This document shows, in pieces, positions 38,171 through 52,200 of a stretch of 64,000 bases of DNA. The translations under genes were made by a program, and so were the position numbers. The notes below the pieces were generated by a model, which did not search any database, was not told where the DNA came from, and was given only the letters and a program-made list of their open reading frames with translations. Origin of the DNA: a virus; the IMG/VR virus record IMGVR_UViG_3300042868_007692, positions 1 to 64,000 of that record; one strand, given 5' to 3'. The stretch's first letter is position 1, and every line of letters begins with the position of its first letter.

Positions 38171-41100
38171 CTATTCTTGTTGTTGAGCACTGTTATAAAG
38201 ACTTCTATTTGGATAAGGCATTCTAGCTGCAGCTTCTTCTTGAGAAAGGCTTTTTATGTGATCTTCAATTTCTTTTAAAACTGAAGGATTATCTTCATAT
38301 TTTTTTAAAACTTTTTGAAAATGTTTTTCCCAATATTTAATTCTACTCTCTTTATATTCTTTTCTTGCTTGTTTAGATTTTTTTAAGTCTGCTTTATAAT
38401 CAGACACATACCAAGTGTCTATTAATTCTTTTTTATCATATTCTTGTCTCATTGAATTGCCAAAACCAAAAGCATAAGGTTGTAATTCTTCATCTCCAGA
38501 ATGTAAAGCCCACTCTCCTACAATACCTGGCAAGAAAGCTTTAGCAGCAACTACTCCTATTCTATTTTTACCTTTATCTGGACCAGAACTTAAATTTGGA
38601 CCTACTGTAAAAGTTTTAATACTGGCTTCTGTTAATTTGCTTACAGTATTAAACCAACTCTCTAAAGATGCAGGATTAGTAAACAAATCCCAACTAGTGA
38701 TAGGATTAAGATACTGAATACCACTTTGAATAAGTTCTGTAGTAGTATTTTCTATATAATTAGTAAAACCTGTTTTTTCATTTTCTTTGCCAAACTTAGG
38801 ATTTAACTTAGCTTGACCTGTTTTAGGATCAATAAGGTACTGAGGTTCTTTTTCTTCATCATCTCCTGCCAAACTTTTAAATAATACCTTGATTAGTAAG
38901 ATGTAACTTAGATTAGTTATTTCATTAATGATAAATTTTAGATTTTGTTTTTCTTGTTCTGACAGATTCAATTCATCAAAAGTGTGAGCTTTTACTATAT
39001 TTTTTCCTGAAACAAGATTAACAGGTAGACCAATACCTCTTTTTAAGATAGCCTTACCTGTTGCAGCTAATTGAGCCATAGCTTGAGATTCTTCTTCAAC
39101 TGCTTTATTATGAGCATAAGCTTTCTTAATACCATAACCTACCATACCTACAGCAAAAGCAGCCCCCAAAACAGGACCAAAAGTACTACTAGCTATAAAT
39201 CCTATTGTGCCTACACCTATACCTATAGCTGTTCCTCCTGCTATTGCAGTCTTACCTTTTAAAGCTCCTGTGTAAGCACCATCAAAATCTTTAACTCCTA
39301 GATTAATATTAGTAGTGTTTTTAGCATATCTCACATAGTAATTCATAGCTGCCCAGCTTTTAAAAGTAAGCATAGATCTTCCTAAAGAACCTTTTTTAGC
39401 AAAAATAGCTGCATCTTTTCTATAATCTCCATTCATCTCTGTTAAAGCAGTGTCTATTTTATTATAGACTTGTTTACCTTGTAGAGAAGAAAAAGTTTTC
39501 CAAGTTTTTTCATTTTCTTCATTTAAAAACTCATCTTTTAAAATAAGGTTACCATCTTCAATGTTATAAGCTGGAAAACCTTGTTCTACAGTATAAATAG
39601 AACCATCTTGTAACTTAATAGTATAATCATGAGGATTAAAGATAGGTATTTCAATAGCTTCTCCTTTATCATCTAAAAGAGTTTCACTTTTTATTTTTTG
39701 GTCAGAAAGCATAGCTAACACCATTGGAGTTTGATTATGCCATTCAGTATATTCTGTTAAATAATAAGGATTTAATTTTTTAGTAGCTCCTGTAAGACCT
39801 GAACTATTTTTAGCTCTGTCTAACTCATTTGTAGCATCTTGAAGAATACCTAGCATTTCTATAAACAATCTAGTTTTTTTAATCTCTTGTTTATAAGAAT
39901 TCATTCCTGGCACTCTTCTTAATCCTTTTCTATTTATAAAAGCCATAGCTGGATATATAGCTCCTTCTGTCCAGTATTTTCCAGTATCATGTAACATAGC
40001 TGAATAAATTCCTTGAAATCTATTCATAATTTGAGCTTTAACATTCCAAGCTAATCCCTTAAAGATAGTAAGTTTACTTGCCACAGTATCATAGACAGCA
40101 GAAATAGCATAATAATGCCCAGAGTTATCTATAATATCTTGGATAACAATTTTTTCATTTATAAGAGTATTTTTAATTTCTTCTAGCTCAGCCAAAGTTT
40201 CTATGTTAACATTAGGGTCAAAATTATCAATATCTTGTTGAGTAGCATCTATTCTATTAGATAGGGAGTTTAAATATTCTTGAGCCTGTTTTATAAAATC
40301 TTTTTCTTCTACAGTATAAGTTCTACCTAATTTTCCCCAATAGTAACTTAACTCAGACATATCATCTTCTCCTCTATTTTTTACAGCTTTGTTAACCCAA
40401 TAATTCATTCTTTCTTCTGCATTAATTCTTCTGTCAGAAATATCATTGGACTTAGTTTTCTTACCAGTGTATTTAAGAACCTTAGAAGTTAAAGTAGAAC
40501 CTTGTTTTTTCTCTTTCTTAATAGTTTCATATAAATCTTTAAGAATACTAATTTTAGGTAAAGATTTTTTTTGTGCCTTATAAGTCCCTGTTGCATCTAA
40601 ATAAGCTCTCAACATTACAGGTAAGTTAAAAGTCTGTTCTTCCATTACTTGATTAGTTAATACTTCTCTTAAGGCACTTACAGGAAAATCTTTTCCAAAA
40701 GTTTGAATTAAATCATTAATAGGAACTTCTGTAATTTTTTGAATTAAATCTACTGTTTCAGAATTTAATAAAGTTAAATCTACAGTGCTATTTTCTTTTA
40801 CCCCTCTTTTTTCAGCATTAGCTATAGCAAAAAGAAGAGTCTTAAATCTTTTATTAACTGTATCTTGAATAGTCTGAACATTAGTTAAAGCTACTTTATC
40901 ACTTTCAGAAATATTTCTGACTGGTTTTGTAAACCAACTTTTTAAAACTTTAGCTGTTGATTTTTTTAAAAAGACTGCCTTGTTAGTTAAACTATTATTT
41001 TTACTTAAAAGAATATCTAAAACAGATTTCTCCATTCTTAAAATTGAGTTATGACTCAAAGGAGTATTAGAATCATTTAAAGTGTTATTCATCCACTCTG

Positions 41101-43228
41101 TAGCTTCACTAATAGTTTCCCAAAATTTTAAGAGAGTGGGGTTATTTTCAATAGTACTAAAATTTTTATCATAATAACCAGACTCTGAAATGTTAGTATC
41201 TCCTGTCAAAGTATTATAAGTTTCAACATCTTTTTTAGGTATAAAAGTATTAAATCTTAATAAAGATTGATACTGATTACCTTGAGATCCAATTTGATAG
41301 TCTACTCTACCTTGTTGTCCTGAATTATGGGCTTTAATAAACTCAAAAGGATTTCTTCTTCTAGCTCCTATATTATAACTATGTAAAACATCTAAAGGTA
41401 ATTCTGAAGGAAGGTTAACTTTATAATCTAGTAGAAGTTCATTTAAGTCTTGGTTTAAGTTGTACATATAAGTTTCTAATAAACTAGTTTGATTTTCTAC
41501 TAGTTTATTATACTCATACTCTCCTATATTTTTCTTTAGTTCTTCTCTGTAAACTTGAGATTCTGCAAGGTCAAAATACTGAGAAAATACTGCAAATTCT
41601 GGATTGTCTATTATTTCAGGTAATTTTTGAAGTTGAATAAAATCTGTTTTTTCATTTAACCAATTGTATTTTTCAACTAAGGTTTCATTGGCTTCTATAA
41701 AATTTTCTTGAGCTATAGCTGTATCTAATTTTGCAGAGTTTTTTGACATAAAAGAAGATACCTCATGAAACCATTTATGAGAAAACTTACCTATTAACCT
41801 TCCTGTCTTATTATCTTTAGAAGTTTTTTGATAAAAAAGGTCATAAGAAACTTCAGATATATGTTTACCTAAAAGAGGAAGTTTATTAAAATAAGTAATG
41901 CCAAAATTTAATTTAAGTAATTCTTCTTTTACTTTTTCTTCTATTTCAGATATAGATTGTATAAAAGTATTAGCCTCTACTCTAGAGGTAGCTTTTTTCT
42001 CTTTTAAGACATTAACTATTAATTGCCCTAATAAATCTTGGGTTGTAAAACTAAAGTCTGCAGAAAGAAGATATTTACTTAACTTATCTAAATCTTGTTG
42101 ACTTTGTTCTTTACTGGTAGAATCTATAGCTAAGATGATATCTCTAATATCTTCAGAACTGTTACCAAACATTGTTTTTAAAACGTCAGAATCTCCTATT
42201 ATTTCTAATAGATACTCTTTTTTAGCTTTCATGATAGCTCCTTCAGCATTTTGAACTACTACAGTTAATTCATCTAGTTTTTTCTTAATATCCGGGTCAA
42301 TTAAATTAGGGTCTGAGATGTCTACTAAAGTATTAGTAATATTTGTTCCAGAGTAATTAGAAATACTCTTAAAGTAATTAATATAGCTCTCTGCTAAATG
42401 GAGATTTTCTAAAGTAGGTTTCTCAATAAGACTTTGCATAAAAGCTATATCATTATTAAAAATAGACATAGTTTTACTAAAAATATCTGGGTCATTAATA
42501 AGACTATTAATATCTTTATTAAGTTTAGCTTTTAAATCAGTTAGTTCTCTAAGTTCTTGTTTAACCTCTACAGACTTATCTGTTCTAGTTTTTTGTTGAG
42601 CATCTTTTAATTTTTTTTCTGTTTCTTTTAGAATATTCTTTTTAAATTCAATTACAGAATTGTAGTTAGTAGGAGAATATACAAGACCTGAAGGCATAAA
42701 TAAAGTAAGTTGCTCTCCTTCTGCAGTGTCATCTTTTTTAATTTCTTTAATTTCTATAGGGGATACAGGACCTCTATACTTATAACTAGCATCAGCATTT
42801 CTATTAGCTATTTCTTGTTGTTGTCTTTTAAACCCTGTAACAGCTAAAGGAGATACACTATATTTGTATACATACTCTCCAGTATTTTCATTAAATAATG
42901 TAGCTTTATATTCAATTTTATGGTCAGTTTGTTTTTTATTGTACCTAATAAGAGCATAAGCTTGTTCTTTACTTAAAATGTTTCCCCTTTTAGTTGAAGG
43001 CATATTTTGTTCTAATAAAGCAGAAACTTTATTTTTAGAAATAGGTCCAATCTTAATCTCTTCAGGTAAAAAATTTACATTTTGAATTTCTTGCACAGTA
43101 GGAAATTTATCTAAACCATTAGATTCTTGCCACAAAGAAACCTTTGCAGCAAGAACTATAGGATTAATATTAGATTGTTCAGCTAAAGCTTTAAATTCTT
43201 TTGAATTTTTATTTACACAATTTGCCAT
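38171..43228 (-). CDS. Giant virion-block protein (1,685 residues)
   Basis: The protein is Lys/Glu/Asn-rich and largely helical, with long coiled-coil stretches (for example KKNILKETEKKLKDAQQK). It has a glycine/alanine-rich hydrophobic stretch near residues 1320-1370 (GGTAIGIGVGTIGFIASSTFG, VLGAAFAVGMVGYGI) that could insert into membrane. The C-terminus is charged. It starts two bases after the stop of the 4,430-residue gene. In crAss-like phages this position holds large proteins packaged with the RNA polymerase and probably ejected with DNA. Confidence 0.75.
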   Translation of the reverse strand: MANCVNKNSKEFKALAEQSNINPIVLAAKVSLWQESNGLDKFPTVQEIQNVNFLPEEIKIGPISKNKVSALLEQNMPSTKRGNILSKEQAYALIRYNKKQTDHKIEYKATLFNENTGEYVYKYSVSPLAVTGFKRQQQEIANRNADASYKYRGPVSPIEIKEIKKDDTAEGEQLTLFMPSGLVYSPTNYNSVIEFKKNILKETEKKLKDAQQKTRTDKSVEVKQELRELTDLKAKLNKDINSLINDPDIFSKTMSIFNNDIAFMQSLIEKPTLENLHLAESYINYFKSISNYSGTNITNTLVDISDPNLIDPDIKKKLDELTVVVQNAEGAIMKAKKEYLLEIIGDSDVLKTMFGNSSEDIRDIILAIDSTSKEQSQQDLDKLSKYLLSADFSFTTQDLLGQLIVNVLKEKKATSRVEANTFIQSISEIEEKVKEELLKLNFGITYFNKLPLLGKHISEVSYDLFYQKTSKDNKTGRLIGKFSHKWFHEVSSFMSKNSAKLDTAIAQENFIEANETLVEKYNWLNEKTDFIQLQKLPEIIDNPEFAVFSQYFDLAESQVYREELKKNIGEYEYNKLVENQTSLLETYMYNLNQDLNELLLDYKVNLPSELPLDVLHSYNIGARRRNPFEFIKAHNSGQQGRVDYQIGSQGNQYQSLLRFNTFIPKKDVETYNTLTGDTNISESGYYDKNFSTIENNPTLLKFWETISEATEWMNNTLNDSNTPLSHNSILRMEKSVLDILLSKNNSLTNKAVFLKKSTAKVLKSWFTKPVRNISESDKVALTNVQTIQDTVNKRFKTLLFAIANAEKRGVKENSTVDLTLLNSETVDLIQKITEVPINDLIQTFGKDFPVSALREVLTNQVMEEQTFNLPVMLRAYLDATGTYKAQKKSLPKISILKDLYETIKKEKKQGSTLTSKVLKYTGKKTKSNDISDRRINAEERMNYWVNKAVKNRGEDDMSELSYYWGKLGRTYTVEEKDFIKQAQEYLNSLSNRIDATQQDIDNFDPNVNIETLAELEEIKNTLINEKIVIQDIIDNSGHYYAISAVYDTVASKLTIFKGLAWNVKAQIMNRFQGIYSAMLHDTGKYWTEGAIYPAMAFINRKGLRRVPGMNSYKQEIKKTRLFIEMLGILQDATNELDRAKNSSGLTGATKKLNPYYLTEYTEWHNQTPMVLAMLSDQKIKSETLLDDKGEAIEIPIFNPHDYTIKLQDGSIYTVEQGFPAYNIEDGNLILKDEFLNEENEKTWKTFSSLQGKQVYNKIDTALTEMNGDYRKDAAIFAKKGSLGRSMLTFKSWAAMNYYVRYAKNTTNINLGVKDFDGAYTGALKGKTAIAGGTAIGIGVGTIGFIASSTFGPVLGAAFAVGMVGYGIKKAYAHNKAVEEESQAMAQLAATGKAILKRGIGLPVNLVSGKNIVKAHTFDELNLSEQEKQNLKFIINEITNLSYILLIKVLFKSLAGDDEEKEPQYLIDPKTGQAKLNPKFGKENEKTGFTNYIENTTTELIQSGIQYLNPITSWDLFTNPASLESWFNTVSKLTEASIKTFTVGPNLSSGPDKGKNRIGVVAAKAFLPGIVGEWALHSGDEELQPYAFGFGNSMRQEYDKKELIDTWYVSDYKADLKKSKQARKEYKESRIKYWEKHFQKVLKKYEDNPSVLKEIEDHIKSLSQEEAAARMPYPNRSLYNSAQQQE

Positions 43229-43229
43229 A

Positions 43230-46200
43230 CTAATTACATTCTTTAATTTTTTGTTTTTCTTCAGATGTCAAACTATTCCACTCTTCTTCTGAAATATTTA
43301 AACTAGCTATTTTAGCAGAATAAGGTAAAAGATTTACTTCAGGAGTTAACTCAGAATCTGTACTATAATCCTGACTAGGAGCATTTTCAGTATCTTCTTG
43401 TTCTATTAAAGCTCTATCTGCTATCTCTTGCTCTAATGCAGATACATCTACATCTGTTGTAGCAAAGATATCATTTTGTTTTTTAATTTCAGTTTCACTT
43501 TCAATAAAATTCAGAACATTGTTTAAAGAAGTTTCAGCTAAAGTGCCAGCTTTAATCTCAATACCTAATTGAGCTAAAGTATTCTTAATAGCTTCTACAA
43601 ACTTATCTAATAAATTAACTCCAGAGTCTGTTTTAAGAGTACTCAAATATTTTTGAAAACTCTCTGATTCAAAAGCTACAGCTACAAACTCAAGAATATC
43701 TACAGCAGGGTATCCAATCTCTAATTCTTCTGAAGTCATTAAAGTAGGTATCTTAGCTCTTAAATCTAAAGTTTTTTGTTTAGCTTTTTCTATTAAACTA
43801 GCATCTGTTTTTGAAATAAAATCTTGCCAAACTTCATGTAAAGCAACAACATGTCCAGGAGCTGAAGGAGAAAGAACAGAGTAAAATCCATCTTTATCTT
43901 TACTGTAGTACTTTAATAAATCTCTATGTGTTAAAGCATGCATTACTTCATGCATAAACACTCTTTCTCTTTTATCTAAAGGTGTGTTTTGATCAATATA
44001 AATAACTCCTTCCAGGTAAGCTCCAGAAGTAGTTACTCCAAAGATAGATTTAGTATCTACTATTTTTACTTGAGTATTACTGGCAAAAGGAATTAGAACT
44101 TCAGCTAAAACTTTATGTCTTTTAGAGCTTTCTTTTCCTGAGTTAGCTATCCTTTTCAAAGTATCTGAAACACTAGAATCATTTTGGACTGTCCCTAATT
44201 TTGGATCAAAAACAGTATCAAACTCTGTTTTAACTCCTGTAACTGCAGGTTGATTTTCCACAGTTTTAGAAGGAGCATTTTCAATAATAGATTTTGCACT
44301 TTTGACTAGTGCTTGATATTCATTCATACCATGAACTCCTAAGACATTAATTCTTTGATAAGTATTATTTCCTATATGTTCATAAAGTTGATATTTGTTT
44401 TGTTTTAATTTGCCTTGTTTACCTTTACTGGATTTTCTAATAGTAATAAATTTAGGAGATTCTGGCTCATTTAAAATGAAAGTATCTGCATTATTTTTAT
44501 TTACATCATCAGGAAAAACTTTAGCTTCTTGAGGATTGTGTTGGAAATATTGTTTTATAAAAATACTTTTCTCAACACTGTTTTCTCCAGGAGCCCCTAG
44601 TAATTGTGTAAAAATAGCAGGATTTCTCTTTACATTTATTCTTTGCATAATAGTAGCTGCAGATACAAAACCATCTTTAGTTTTAACTCCTACTTGTGAA
44701 AGATATTCTACAGGAATGTATTTAATAAACTGAATAGCTTCTTGAACTCCTCCCTCTAAATAAGCATAAGTAATTAACTCTTGAGCCAATTGTTTTGTAG
44801 AAAAAGGTTGCCCATTCCAATTTGGAAGAGGTTTATCCTGAATAATCAATTCTGCTAAAGAATTGTAGAGATATTTTTCTTCTAAGTTATCACTAATAGT
44901 GTTATTGTATTTTACAAAAGAAGGACTTACTCCATCTACTTCTACTTCATAAGTAAACCTGTTTAAAAGTTTGTTGTTTACAATAGCTTCTTCATTAGTG
45001 TTTTTACTTAAATACTCTGCTAAAGAAGTATTAGATGCACTACTAATGAATAATCTCTTTCTTTCTACTGCAGTATCTTCTGTATATAGACCCAACCCTT
45101 TCCAAGAATAGATATACTTTTTAACTTCTTTAATAATACTTAAAGTTTTTTCTATGTTTTTAAATTTGTTGGTAGCATCTACTTCAGAGATATTTAAAAT
45201 TTCACTAATTACAGCTTGTAATCCTGGATCATTATAAGGAAAAAAGTCTGACCATAATGTTTGAGAAGTGTATACACCTTGCACTACAATTTGTCCTTGA
45301 GGTGTCTGAGGCTTTACATAATAGTCTCCTATTCTAACATAACCTGTTACATCTGATAAGGTATTTATAGGTAAAAAATCTCCTATAAGACTAGACACAT
45401 TAGCTACTTTACTATTTTCAGAAAATTGAGACAAAGAAGTGTGAACAATATTAGACTCTACTATAGACTTTCCTAAATTACCTGTAAACAATACAGATTG
45501 TACTTTTGCTAAGTTTTTAGAGTAGTCATTTAATTCTAAGAATAATTTTAAAGAAGCTAACTGCACAGCAGGAGAAGAACCATTAGTTGTTAAGCCTTCC
45601 ATTAAAGCATCTCCTGTTAATATAGAGCTGTCTATTTTTAAATCTTCTTGAGTTGAGTCTGTCTTATATTTGTTTTCTAAAGCTTCAATTACTTCTTGTT
45701 CTAAGTTAGGGTTATATTTAGCAGTTAAACCTTTCCCTTTTTGCATCATTTCTACATAATCTTTAAGGATAGGTTGAGACAATAAAGCATAGGCTACAGA
45801 TAAATTTTTAGTAGTTCCATTTTCTGTATAGGTAGTTTTATCAAAACCTAACAAAGTAAGTAAAGAATCTACTCCAATAGTTAATCCATTCACATTTACT
45901 CTACCTAAGATTTGTTCTTTTTCATTATCAGTAGCTGTATTTTGTCTTTCAGCAAAAACTTCAGCAATACTCCTAAAACCATCAAGAGTTCTTTCTTTTC
46001 CTAAAACTCCCTCAGAAGATAACTTTCCTATTGTTATAGAATAATTTTCTGGCCCTTCTTCAGTGCTTTTTAGTAGCCTTAAAGGAGCTGAAGTTTGTTG
46101 AGTTAAAGCATGAAATGTTACATAGTTAGAATAGATTCCAATAGCCATTTTACCTACAGAACCTAATCCCATTTTCTTTTTTTGATATTCATCAGATAAA

Positions 46201-49200
46201 ATAGTGAAAGTAGGAACTATAGATTTTAAAGCTTTCTCAGTTTCTTTAATGCTTTCTCCTTCTTGAGCTAACATTTGAGTTTCTTTAAAAGTTTTACCTG
46301 TGCCTATAGATTCTTGAATTAAGTCAGCTTGTTGTCTAGCAAAATCCATAGAAAGAACTTTGTTAATTTTACCTTGAACTTTTTTAGAAGGGTTATTAAA
46401 TACAGCAGTATGAATTTTTATAAACTCATTCTCTAAAAGTTTTTGATCTAATTTACTTGTTACAATTTCTATTTGTTTTTCAATGTTACTTCCTTGGTCT
46501 TGTAACTCTTTAATTGTGTCTTCATCTAATTGAGAGCCTAATAAAGTAAAAAAGTCTTCCATAGAAGCTAAACCAAATTCAGACTTAAAAATATTATTCT
46601 CTTCTTCTAAGAGTTTTTTTAATCTAGCTAAAGCTTTTTGTTTATGTTTTTCATTCAATACCTCTATTTTACCAGTTTTGAAATCTACAATGTGATTTAA
46701 TTGATAGACATTTTCTTTATCCACATCAAAGTCAAGACCTTTTTGTTTAGTAAAGTTTTTAGGCACTATCATTAAATCTCCAACTTCAGGAGGTAAAATT
46801 CCAACTATCTCAATGCTAGAAGCAGATACATGAGAAGATGTAGGAGTTCTAAAACTAAATTGGTTTAACAACTCTGGAGAAATCATACCTTCTTTTAATT
46901 TCCAAGTTCCATTCTCTCTTTTTTCAATGTAAATAAAATCTCCTTCAGATTTAGCAAATAAATCTACTAATTTACCTTCTTTATTTTTAAATTTAGAAGG
47001 GGCTAAAACTTGAGCTTTTCTAAAACTTCCATCAGTATTTACTCCTGCTCCTTGAAGTTCTACTCCATTATAATTATCTAGATAAATAACTCTAGATTCT
47101 TGTACTCCAGATAAATTTTCTTGAAAACCAAAACCATTTTCAGAACCGGCTACAAAAGAGTTTCCAGGAATCTTATGATTCATTAATCTATTAGTTACAA
47201 TAGCATTTAACAAAGACTCAAATCTATCACTGTTTGTAGTTAACCATAAAGGAATTTTAAAATCAAAATACTCATTTCCTTCTTTATCTACTTGAGTTTC
47301 TAGACCTAAGCTTTTAATGTCTTGGATTGGATAATTTCTATTTATAGCTTCTTTTTGTAAAAGATTTTGTAACTTCTGCATAGTGACTTTTTCACTCACA
47401 GGAACTCCATTAGAGTTCAATCCTAGTTCTTTAAAAAGACTTTGTTTTTTATTTTCAACTAAGTTTGTAAAGACTTCATTGTATTTTTCATACAACTCTT
47501 TACCTGTCATAGATTTATCCTCATAATTAAATCCAGATAAATTTAACATACCGTCTCCAAATAACAGTTTAAAAATTTGAGTTCCCATTGCAACTTTATC
47601 TTCTTTTTTTAAGTCAGATTTAAAAGGTACATCTTGTTGAATTCTAAAGTCTTTTCTATTAAGAGTTAACATAGCAGTCTCTATACCTTTTAGACTTTCT
47701 ACATCTAAAGGATCTATTGTTTGACTGTCTATTTTAGCTCCCACTTTATTTGCAGTTTGATAAGAAGCTCTTACAGTTGTATCATATTTAGCCTCTAAAG
47801 CTTCTAAAGAAACTCTTAAGTTTTCTAATTTAGTTCCTGCAGTAAGTTCAGGAATTAAAGGAAAAGAAGAAGATTTAATATAAACTGTTCTAGCTACATC
47901 ATTTTTAATATTTCCTTGCTCATCTTTATCAAATAATTGACCTGTGTATACAGGTTTAATAGGTTGTAAAACAATGCCTAACTCTTCTTTAGTTAAGGTA
48001 ATACCTTTAATGGCTTTTTCTGTTAAGTCTTTATATTTACTTTCAGAAAGTTTACCATCATGAAATAAAATATATAAATGCTCTTTTAAAGTAGTGTACT
48101 CTTGAGCATCAGTAGATTCAATATCAAAGTAATCACCTAACTTTTCAATGTCTTTAAATTTATCTTTTAAAGCTTTTCTAATAACAGTCTGTCTTGTTTT
48201 GTTAGCTGTTTTATACTCTGTCAAAGCTTCTTTTATTGTTTGAGAAGCATTTTCAAATAAAGTTCCATTTAAAGCTTCTTCTCCTTCAAATAAAGAAATA
48301 AGGTATTCTGCATTTTCTGTAATATCTACAGAATCTTTTAAAAAGATTTGTTTATAAGTTTTATTTGCAGATTCAGCTAAAGTTCTACCTGGAGCAATTA
48401 ATAAAGCTAATCTTTTTCCTATGTTAATACCTTGTTTTTCAGATAAGGTAGTATAGAAAGTATCATTAGTAGCAAAATAAGGTTTGTCTACTTCTTTAAA
48501 TAATTTATCTTGAGAGTATAAAGCTGGGTCCCCTGCAATTACAGTAAACATATCTGCATTGTTAAGAACAGAATTTAATACATAATCATAAACAGCTATC
48601 TCAAATTTTTCATCAAGATTACCTTTACCAGAGTTTAAATATTTACTATCAAAAACATTAATTTTTATAGTCTGTCCTGATTTATCTTTTTGTTTAAATT
48701 CTTCCCAAACTTCAGATTTTTCTGTTACTAAATTGTGCATAGTAGTTTCTACAGCATCTATTAAAGCCTCTTTAAAAAGAATTTCTGTAGCTTTAATATC
48801 TCCAGTAACTAAATGCTGTACAACTCTGTCTCCATTCTCATCTACTAAAGTATTTAAGACAGGAAAGAAATTAAATAGTTGAGCCGCATTATCATAGTCT
48901 TTAATATCAGTAGCTTTTACATTTTTATGAAAATTAGCTATTCTTTTCATTTCAGGAAGGATTAACTTTTGATATAAAAGCTCTCTTAAATCTTCAGTAA
49001 AAGTTACTCCATCTTCTTGTCTGTTAAAAGCTATAGCACTTTCTGCCATAAAATTAAAAGCTCCTGTTGCTACAGTAAGCATTTGAGATTTATCTGACAT
49101 AGTAGGTAAAAACATTCTTGCTACTCTCATAGTAAAATCTCCTACTTTATGAGCAATTGTACCTTGTTGGGTATCTTGAAACATACCTAATTTAGTGATA

Positions 49201-52200
49201 TCATGATCTAAATTATTCAAGTCTGTGATACCAGCAAAGTTACTTGAAGCTTTTCCAAATTCTTTTAAAGCCTCTAAGCTTAAATAATTAGCCTCTAATT
49301 TTTTATAAAAGTTAGGGTCATTTTCTAGTAATTCTAGCAAAGTAGAATTAGAACTTATAGAAATAGACTTTAAGTTTTTTATAAGTTCTCTATCTCCTGA
49401 AGAAATACTTTTAATTAAGTCATCAACTCTATCTGTAACAAAAGTAGGATTAGTGATACCTGAAATATTTTTTCCAGCTACTCTAAAATTTTTAGATAGG
49501 ATTTTACCTGAATATTTACTATCAGCTTTAGCTAAAGTTTTTATAACAGTCTGCATATCATTAAAAGGATGGGCTTTACTGTTCTCTTCAAAATTTAAGT
49601 TTTTTTGATTTTGAACTTTTCTTAAGTACTCTGCAAGTAATCCTATAGGAGTATTATTACCTTCAAAGCTTAATGCATAAGGTATAAATGTATTTTGATA
49701 ACTAAATCCTATAGATTTTAATTCATTCCAATATCCTTTAGATAAGGTAATCCCAAAATTTTCTAACCAAGCCTGAACAGCTTCATCTGTTACATCAAAG
49801 TTTTTATCTTTCCAAGAAGAATATTCTCTAAGTAATTCCTCTGCTTTTTCTTTATTAATTAAGTATTCTCCAGCTTCTACATTTACTAAAGGAGATGCTT
49901 TAAAATTATTTTTCCAAGAGTTCATAATTACTCTAGAAACTTCATTAGCATTAGTATCATAAACTTGAAGTTTACTACCTTCAGGAGTAGAAATATACAT
50001 TGTAAACTTCATATTCACAGCATGTTTTCTGTAGTTTACAACTAACTCATTTCTTAATTGAGCATCAGCTTTATCAAATCTTTCCATTAACTCTACAACC
50101 CAAGGTTGAGCTTGTTTCATTTCAAGAATTTTAGCTTTCATCATTTCATAGTTAGAGTCTATATAAACTCCAGAACCTAATAATTGATATAAAGTATCAT
50201 AAACTTCATTGTAGTTAACATAAGTAGGAAGACCTAAGAATCCTTTAATTACATTTCCTTCTAAGTCTAATTTTTTAACACCTGACATAAATCTTCTTAA
50301 TCTATAAGAAGTTTTATTTTTTCCACTTTCAGTTAAAGAAGCATTATCTTCAAAAGATTTGACTTTCATAGTCACATCTTCCTCTTCCTCTTCTTCTTCA
50401 AGATTATCTTTCTTTTCTTTGATATCTGAAGTTTGAGTAACTTCTTGCATAGCTTTTTCAATAATCCCTGCTTGACCAGTATAAGCTTCTCCAGAAGCTT
50501 CTAGTACAGTTTTTATACTATCTGCATTCCAATGATTTTCAATATTAGTTAATACTCTTAGAATATTAATAAGATTCTCTTTTTGTGCAGTCACCTCTTC
50601 TGAGGCTTCTTGTATTTCAGCAAACTTTTCTAAAATAGCCTGTACTTTTTGTTTTGAAGGCTCTACAATATCTTTATAAGAGTTGCTAATACTAGTTAAA
50701 AGCTGCTCTTTATTAATTTTAGTTTCTGGATTTAGATCAATAGCTGTATTGATGTAATTATAAATGAAATCAATTAAATGAGCTTCTTGAGAAATGTCTA
50801 ATCCTGGTACTAAGTTAAACAAATCTTTTAGAGCTTCAACATCTTCTAAAGTAGCAGGTAAAGCAGAAAAAGATACTCCAGGTTTAAAGCCTAACTCTTG
50901 TTGAATTTTTAAAGCTTCTTGTAAAAGTTGTTCTACATTAAAATTCTTATTTTTAATTTCTTCTGTTTCTGCTTTAACTACATCATTAATTTCAGCTATG
51001 GCAGTAATAGGAGTAACAACTTCTACTTCAGAAGTGTACTCAAAAACAATAGTAGGCTGTATAGAAGTTACAAATTTTGGATTATTTTCTGTTCCAATAT
51101 TAAAAGACCTCACACCTGTAGTAAGCTTTTCTTTTAAAAAGTCTTGATAAGTTTTATTTGTATTTACTACTGTACCATTCTCAATAAGAGGTACTTGCAT
51201 ATTCTTATCTAAACCATCTCTTGAAACATTTAGATAAAAATCTTTTTCAGAAGCAATATACAATTGTCTACCAAACTCAGCTCTAGAGTTTCCTGTTTTA
51301 GGATGAAAGAAAAGACTAAAGAAAGCATCTGCATCTTGATATCTCATAAGGTTATACCCTGTAATATCTTTAATGTCTTTAATAATTTTTTTAGCTTGAG
51401 CTTCTGTCACATCATAATCTCCTCCTACTACAAACTTATTTCTAATTTCTTGGATAACCTGTTTATTTTCTTTATCAACTTGAGTATCAAACATAGAATA
51501 AGCTGCCCAGGCCCACTTAACTGTTTCCAATTCTTGAGCTGGAGTTTTACCTATTTCTTTTATGTTTTTATAATTTGAAGTAAGAAAAGCTTGCCAAGTT
51601 TGTCTACCTTCAGAGTCAGTACCTATTCTTCTTAAATGCCATACTTTTCCTCTAGCTCCTTTTGCATTAATCATTTCTTTATTAATGACAACTCTTGTAC
51701 TATCTTCAAAGTACTTATTCATACCTACTTCTAACATATTCTGGTTACCTTGAACCACTATGACAGATTGAGGATTTGCTTCTTTAATAGATAACAATTC
51801 TATAAAATTACCCTCTGCATCTTTTATTTTTTCAATTGTATAAAAAGCACCATTATTTTTTTCTTTAATAGTAACCTTATTTACTCCTTGATTAATAACA
51901 GCTTTTCTAAAACTAGAAATAGTATTTTGAGATTCCTCAATAGCTTGTCTGTGACTAGAACTAATACTACTAGGGTTCACACTATTATCTTTTCTATTAG
52001 GGTCAGCTACATTCCAAGGATTGTACCAAGAAGTTTCATGAATATAAGCTACAGGTTGCCCCTCATTATTATAAGCAACTACAGGCACTGAATTAATAAA
52101 ATCTTCTGAGTTTCTGTAATCAGGATTTGCATTTAACTTCTCTTGAAAAATTTCAGAATAGGGTTTAGTAATAGGTTTATTTTCAGAATCTCTTCCTACA